In this document: positions 58,145 to 64,000 of the stretch, piece after piece
Layout: each line of letters begins with the position of its first letter
Numbering within the stretch: position 1 is the first letter of the stretch
Assembly: GCA_030761205.1 (NCBI GenBank)
Contig: JAULJL010000003.1
Location: 34,857,301-34,921,300, forward strand
Direction: 5' to 3'
DNA length: 64,000 bases
Origin: Fremontodendron californicum
Taxonomy: Eukaryota; Streptophyta; Magnoliopsida; Malvales; Malvaceae
Notes under the pieces: generated by a model
Database searches by the model: none
Seen by the model: the letters and a program-made list of their open reading frames with translations, nothing else
What the model was told of the DNA's origin: nothing
Program-made: the position numbers and the translations under genes

Positions 58145-59335
58145 TAATTATTAATAATAAAAATATGCAAAACAAAGAATCGAGTTTCAAATCTCATTCT
58201 CTTAGAATAAACAAAACAAATGCTTATGTTTTGGAATGAAATATAAATCTATAAAATCTTATTTCAATTATAAATAGGAAATTTTTTCCTTTGCTTAAAG
58301 TCTATAATTAGTCCCTTAATATTTCAACTCAAAGGTTTTAGTACATTTTTTTCCTACCTAGATTGACTATAAATGAAAACTTTTAAGTATCAATTGTTAA
58401 AAAAAAAAAATTTGTCAGAACTATATGCACTTAATATGTGTATCGAAGCTATGAAATAGATTTTTCGTTACATTTTTCAATGCATTGAACTTAGAACTTT
58501 TAAAAATTAACTATTTATGCACGTGACATAGACCTTAGAGTTACAGTTACTGAAAATCAAGGATTGCCAGTGCAAGAGTCAATGAAAAGCAAAGAAAAGA
58601 AAAACAAGACACTTACAAAAGGGCAAAATTTGGAATGAAGAAATTTAAATCAAACAATCCATGGTTGTAAATATAAGACCTATCAAGGCATCAAATGATT
58701 AGAAAAATAGTCAAAAAATAGAGCCTAACTCTTCGCAAGGAAAAAGAGAAAAAAAAAAAATCCCTTTGAGAAAAAGAAAGAAACAATATTCATTCTCTGA
58801 CTTTGATGTCTTAAAGATATTAGAGTAATTTTTAAAATTTCAAACTCATTCAATTGTCAAAAATGAAATGATCTGAGAAAATCGATTAAGTGAATAATCG
58901 AAACTACTTTCAATTTCACCGCTTAATTAGACACCTAATTGAAAAGTGTTTCATTTTGAAAGGCAAAATCACGGAGCTTTACAAAGATAAAATAATTGTG
59001 TTTAAAGAAGTGGCGAGTTCCAACATGGTAATGGTAACAAGTTCAGCATAAAGTTTGGGTCTTTCGATTCTAAAGAAGTGAAAGTTATGTCAACTAAAAG
59101 TTATGTCAACTTGGCAATGCCTGCTCTTAAATAATAGGCTAAACTGCTAAAAAAAAAACCCTGCTAGATTTAAAATCCTTCAAAAGATAACTTAGACAAA
59201 AGTTATGGCACAAAAAATAACTTATGTTATGATTTGATCTTTCGTTGTTGGAGGTATGTAAACAACTTGATTTCATTGTCAAGTTCAGTAAATAAAAAAT
59301 AAAAAAAAAAAGTATGGAAATAAAGGAGAACTGGG
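58145..59335. other. Intergenic between the MULE and the TMEM209 pseudogene
   Basis: AT-rich, no gene. The missing first exon of the pseudogene should lie here, but no trace is legible. Confidence 0.45.
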
Positions 59336-62300
59336 TTGCCTGATAAATTGAAGTTTGGAAATTTATCTGATGAAGTGGCTTGTAAGTTATCATTTGCAGA
59401 TGGAATTTTGATTCTTGAATTAAGTGCTCTATTTCCTGTCGTCACATTTGAGTTTTATCTGTGCTTCAGATATATTTGCCAAGGCAATACAGACTGCATT
59501 GGGTGTAGTTTTCGTTGGCACTGTTTTTTCCCTATTCAAAGCCATCTCTCTGCATAGAGCCAGGAGCACTGGTAGTGTGCCAGTTTTATCTCCTTCTAAA
59601 GGGACTAAGGATCAGCCTCGTCTAACGAAGCACCAGCTAGGGCTTTTGGGAGTAAAACCAAAGGTTGAGCAAGTTGTACCGGAGTCTTCTAAGAAACTCC
59701 CAAGTCCAAACCCTTAGTGACATCATCTCCTTCAGATGTTGTTGTTCCAGTTCATCCACCAATTAATGGCTCAGATCGTATGCCTCGAGTCAGCTCTAAT
59801 AAATTAAACACCAGTGGTGGGAATAAGATGAATTCTTTTGCTACTTCATCTACATCCCTAGGCTCCCCTTCTTCATTATATATTGTTCCAGCATCCACTT
59901 CTGCATTATCTTCTCTTCAAACTTCACCAGGACAAGAGCCTGTGGTAAAACCCACTTTGTCCATTAAGCGAGCCACCTCTACCAAAGAAATAACAACAGA
60001 AGAGCAACTTGAACAGTTTTTTGCAGAAGTAGATGAGAAAATCACTGAATCAGCTGGAAAACTAGCCACCCCACCCCCAACAATCAGTGGATTTGGAATA
60101 GCAAGTCCTAATACTGTTGCAACTTCAGCTAATACACCTGGAACTACGAGGAGTACACCAATGAGGCCTGTGAGGATGTCTCCTGGTTCCCAGAAATTTA
60201 CCACTCCTCCAAAGAAAGGAGAGGGCGATCTTCCTCCTTCAATGTCCATGGAATAGTCTATTGAAGCTTTTGAGCATTTGGGCATCTATCCACAAATCGA
60301 GCAGTGGCGTGATCGCATCAGACAGTGGTTTTCTTCAATTCTCCTAAACCCTCTACTTAACAAGATTGAAACCAGTCATATTCAGGTCTTTCATTTTCGT
60401 TCTCATCTTTGCCATTATTTCAGTTATGTTGTTTTTATGGAAATGTGCAGAGTATTCACCATAATCTCATGCTGACTATGTTATATAGTGTCTATTTAGG
60501 CTTTATGATGTTTGTAATAACTTTTAAGAGAAATTTGAGGAAATTAATCCACTCATGATTTGGAAATATTCAATGATGAGATTTTCAATTTCCATGAAGG
60601 ATTTGTGTTTTATTGGGGATGGAAAGGATGAGCTGTTTATGTCAGAATATGGCTATTGTGATTATGAATGACTCCATATTATATTCAGCTTTATTCTTGC
60701 ACAATGATTTGCAAAATTTTAAACTTTGCTATGTTTTTGTTGGTCATCAAATTTAGAATGTTAGCATAATCTGAAATTAGTTTAGAATTTGAGAAAATGA
60801 GAAAGTTTGTTTAAATATTGACATGTTGATTATAGCCCTTTTCCCGAAGTTGTCTGCTGCACAGGCTAGAATCTGTTGATATTATTGCTGTTTCTCTACT
60901 TTTGTTCTGTGTTTTGGACATTGCAACCTGATTATTGCTGTCATCTACTTTTCCTCTGTGTTTTTTGATTTGCAACCTGATTATTCTCAAATCCTCTGCT
61001 TATAGGTAATGCAAGCAGCTGCTAAACTCAATATCTCAATAACAATTAGTCAACTAGGAAGTGATCCACCAACCTATGGAAGTCCTGCTACTTTATCCCC
61101 ACCTGATAGGATGAAGGAATGGCAACCAGCATTCACTCTTGAGGAAGAAGGTACTTCATCAGTTACGTGTAACTCTTGTGCAGGTTCTTAAGGCTTCCAT
61201 GTGTAAGTTGCTTTCATTGCTGTTATTAATTTATTTTTGTGTTTACTAGGTTGGTTTTGTTTATTGGTCTTAGCTAAGGATTTATAATGGTACTTTTTCA
61301 TCAAATGAAGCAAAGCCTTTAGCCAACCAACAACAATCCCCGCAACAAAATCCTTTTATCCCTATTATGCAGGAGTGTGTCGATGCCATTACTGAACACC
61401 AGAGGCTTCATGCATTGATGAAAGGGGAGTGGATGAATGGTTTGCTACCACAAAGCAGTGTGAGGGCAGATTATACAGTACAAAGGATTCGAGGTATTTC
61501 AAACTTAAAATCCCTTTTATGCTTAGTGTCTTTTTTGCTATAAGTTATAAACAATATAGAGACATTTTAGTGTACATAATTTATGGAGTTATCTTTTTTT
61601 TGTGGAATTCCACAGAACTTGCTGAAGGAACCTGTTTGAAGAATTATGAATATCTTGGAAGTGGAGAGGTTTATGACAAAAAGACCAAGAAGTGGACTCA
61701 TGAACTTCCAACTGATTCTCACTTGCTCTTGCTCTTGCTCTTGCTCTTGTACTTATTTTCTGCTTTCCTAGAGCACCCAAAATGGATGTTACATGTTGAT
61801 CCCACTTCTTATGCTGGAGCTCAATCTAGTAAGAATCCCTTATTCTTGGGGGTTTTGCCACCGAAAGACAGGTTTCCAGAAAAGTACATCGCCATTATAT
61901 CTGGTGTACCTTTGACTCTTTATCCAGGGGCTTGTATACTGGCAGTTGGAGAACAAAGTCCCCCAAATTTTGCCTTATATTGGGACAAGAAATTGCAGTT
62001 CTCTCTTCAGGTAAAGGCGTATTTTAACTTCTTTGTTATGGGTACAGGATTAAACAAAAACATGAGTGAAATAATTAATACTAACTACTAAAGATGATTT
62101 AAAGTGAATAAAAAAAAATTGGTGTCAGCATTTGTGAACCAATTCTGAAGATGATATAGACATAGATATAAAAAGATTGTAAAATCGAGCTGGATGTTCT
62201 GTTCTTAAAAAATGCTCAGGCGCATGAATGCCTTACTATATGGTTGAGAATTGAGATAAAGATTATCTTAATAGTAAATAAATAACTTTAGAATTTTCTA

Positions 62301-63050
62301 CTATAAACATCATCATCAATTATAATGGATAACTAGTATTCCTATCAGTCTATTGTGATTTAATCTTTCCATTTTCTTTTGTTAGACTTAGTCAACACTA
62401 ACAGTGACTGCAACTGCCACATTTTAAGGCAACTCAGCTTTGTTCCAAGTCGATGATTTCATTGGTTTTATGGAAGATTAAGCAGTGTATTGGCAACGTT
62501 TATCTTAAATTCTTAATTAAACAAACAATAGCACTCTTGATGGTTTTTTTGTTTACCTAGCAAAACAAATAGAAGAAGAAACTAATGCAGTTTAATTAAT
62601 CCTAACATAGTCGTTGTCTTTTATATCCACTAAATTGTGGCTTCCTTTGGTAGCACATCAAACTGAAAATCTGAAGAATATCCTTAGCAATGCAATAGCT
62701 GGCCACAATTCAGTCAACAGCTTTCCTCCATATACACATGCACACACAGTTTAATTGCTTGTATCAAAGGTTGGACATTGATGAATTTTTTCTAATACTG
62801 CTGCATCCTTGATTATGTGCTAGGAACAGACATTTGGCATCTATGGCTGATGGAAAAAGATATAAATTGTTCGAGTTAGATGACAACGATTTCATTTTGA
62901 TATTTTCAGGGGAGAACGGCACTGTGGGATTCCATCTTGCTTTTGTGCCACAGAATAAGGTTGGATATGGAGGCATCGTTCGAGGCATGCACCTTGGTTC
63001 TTCAGCCTTGAATATACTCCCAGTTCTTGATCCAGAGAATGAAGATTGAG
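59336..63050 (+). pseudogene. TMEM209-like (cytochrome b561 N-terminal family) pseudogene
   Basis: Relic of a plant TMEM209-type membrane protein; the human member is a nuclear-envelope/nucleoporin partner. Exons by splice sites and family resemblance: 59336-59381 (LPDKLKFGNLSDEVA), 59470-60385, 61006-61202, 61311-61493, 61616-62010, 62910-63050. Landmarks: FAKAIQTALGVVFVGTVFSL (membrane segment), FEHLGIYPQIEQWRDRIRQW, LGSDPPTYGSPATLSPPDR, ITEHQRLHALMKGEW, EYLGSGEVYDKKTKKW and VGYGGIVRGMHLGSSALNIL. Lesions: one base lost near 59707, a TAG at 60254-60256 (before SIEAFEHLG), a frameshift near 61152 (before LHQLRVTLVQVL) and one base lost near 62966. The first exon, with the start and first membrane segment, is absent. 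A CTCTTG hexamer expansion (61722-61751) adds leucines to the DSHLLLYLF site. Kept introns mean a duplicated gene copy, not a retrocopy; base-calling errors could explain an indel but not all lesions. Confidence 0.85.
61722..61751 (+). repeat. CTCTTG hexanucleotide expansion in the TMEM209 pseudogene
   Basis: Five tandem CTCTTG-type units encode a run of about nine leucines where relatives have about three. Confidence 0.8.
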
Positions 63051-63336
63051 TTCTTGTTAGGCATGCAGAGAATACTGGGGTTTTGCCTGTTTATTGCAGT
63101 AGTCAGATAAGGATTTGCAAATTGCAGTGCATTTTTCACTCAGTAGGTTGAAGCTCGTTGGGAAACTTGGAATCAAGTGAGGGATGTTTAAAATTTTGCT
63201 TGATGCTGTGTATCTACAAGATCATCCCAGAGCTTTCTGACGATAGACTTAAGTTGATAGTTTTGGTAGTGAAGATAATTCATAATATCTTCAGATTAAA
63301 GAATCTGGTTCAAAATCTTGGTGAAATTGTGTAAGC

Positions 63337-63549
63337 TAGACCTGACAATTCGTGTATCCATATCGTGTTCGTGTATTTTTTCGTGTCATAATCTTAATTA
63401 AGGTGTTTTACATTAATATAAATATTGACGTGTTAATAATTTGTGTTATATAGATTTTGACAAATTTGTATATTCGTGTCGTGTCCGTTTTTTTTTTATT
63501 GTGTCGTGTTTTAGTTATTTTTTTCATGTCGTGTATAATACCAGGTTTA
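63337..63549. mobile_element. CACGA-rich hAT-like repeat, copy 3
   Basis: Starts TAGACCTGACAATTCGTGTA and ends CACGACATGAAA-type sequence (complement) near TACCAGGTTTA, in the orientation opposite to the 5344 copy. Rich in TCGTGT words. No matching TSD was seen. Confidence 0.55.
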
Positions 63550-63553
63550 GCTT

Positions 63554-63900
63554 TGTACACCCTTGGCATAATGTTTTTGCTTAAAACTTCCCCATGGTAC
63601 CTATAGACATCTTTTTGTACTTAAGAAGTATTGCTTCTAATCTAATCTTTGTGAGAATCAAAAGCTTGGCTGGAGTTTAATCCTATGCTCAAAAAAACAA
63701 AGCCTGTTATTATACTCGGAAAGATTGTGCACAATCAATTAGTCCCAAATTGATGCTGTGGGAGTCATAGATTTTTATTTTCAAAAATATAAATAGATAT
63801 ATATTTTTTTTTATTTTAAAATATTTAAAGAAATATTTAGCAAAAGGAAATAAATAAACACAAGGGTAGAAAATAAAAGTGAATTATGAGGACTTTTAAA
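63554..63900. other. Intergenic, no gene
   Basis: Nothing recognised apart from short A/T runs. Confidence 0.4.
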
Positions 63901-63973
63901 CCTACCCCTCGTTCAGTTGGTAGAGAGCAAGCTTTTAATCTTTTGGTCGGCGTTCGAATCCCACGGTGAGCGT
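63901..63973 (+). pseudogene. Degenerate tRNA-Lys(UUU)-like sequence
   Basis: A-box-like TCGTTCAGTTGGTAGAG, anticodon arm CAAGCTTTTAATCTT (loop with TTT anticodon) and B-box CGTTCGAATCCC follow each other at tRNA spacing. A T5 run is just downstream (63977-63981). The acceptor stem (CCTACCC against GTGAGCG) and the T-stem pair poorly, so this is a decayed tRNA or the head of a SINE, not a working tRNA. Confidence 0.65.
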
Positions 63974-64000
63974 AGCTTTTTCTTTTCGTTTTGGTAGGCA

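Noticed and set aside
59917..60285. 122-codon minus-strand frame
   Set aside because: Antisense shadow of the TMEM209-like exon.

Overview
This is a stretch of a flowering-plant nuclear genome, almost certainly a eudicot. Its genes have many short exons in AT-rich, T-rich introns. It carries ARF4 with paired tasiR-ARF target sites, a plant isovaleryl-CoA dehydrogenase, a SYP71-type syntaxin and an MLO relic. The intergenic DNA is packed with plant transposons. I could not fix the species from the sequence.

Layout. 1-1699 (-): 5' part of a SYP71-like Qc-SNARE gene, running off the left edge. 1.7-31 kb: no intact host gene; a nest of transposons and their relics. These are Ac/Ds-like hAT elements with 8-bp target-site duplications (TSDs), three copies of one ~0.53-0.59 kb MITE, an MLO pseudogene tail (6.9-7.4 kb), a ~4.6 kb solo-LTR-like unit with two hAT elements inside it (7.6-12.2 kb), a 444-bp TRIM (15.0-15.4 kb), a 5'-truncated L1-type LINE inside a small hAT-like repeat (18.35-20.54 kb), and a tRNA-derived SINE (24.5 kb). 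31.4-38.6 kb (+): an intact 12-exon ARF4 gene (801 aa) with an upstream-ORF-bearing leader, two tasiR-ARF sites, and a SINE plus other repeats in its introns. 41.0-42.1 kb: a small non-coding LTR element whose interior is a ~60-bp minisatellite. 43.6-49.5 kb (-): an intact 15-exon IVD gene (409 aa). 49.9-58.1 kb: two adjacent Mutator-like elements. The first is a small Pack-MULE with a captured gene tail and a MITE nested in one arm. The second is a 6.7-kb MuDR-type element with ~0.6-kb terminal inverted repeats, a perfect 9-bp TSD, a broken transposase and a captured F-box/LRR fragment. 59.3-63.05 kb (+): a TMEM209-like (cytochrome b561 N-terminal family) pseudogene with intact introns but several lesions. 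The window ends with a degenerate tRNA-Lys-like sequence.

The host genes are independent single loci, not a cluster. ARF4 is an auxin-response repressor under tasiRNA control. IVD serves mitochondrial leucine breakdown. SYP71 serves membrane fusion. The most informative part is the transposon nesting. Exact TSDs, and in two cases an unoccupied paralogous copy of the insertion site in the same window, let element boundaries and insertion order be read directly. Exon coordinates were placed by eye from reading frame, splice sites and family resemblance; no alignment or database search was run.
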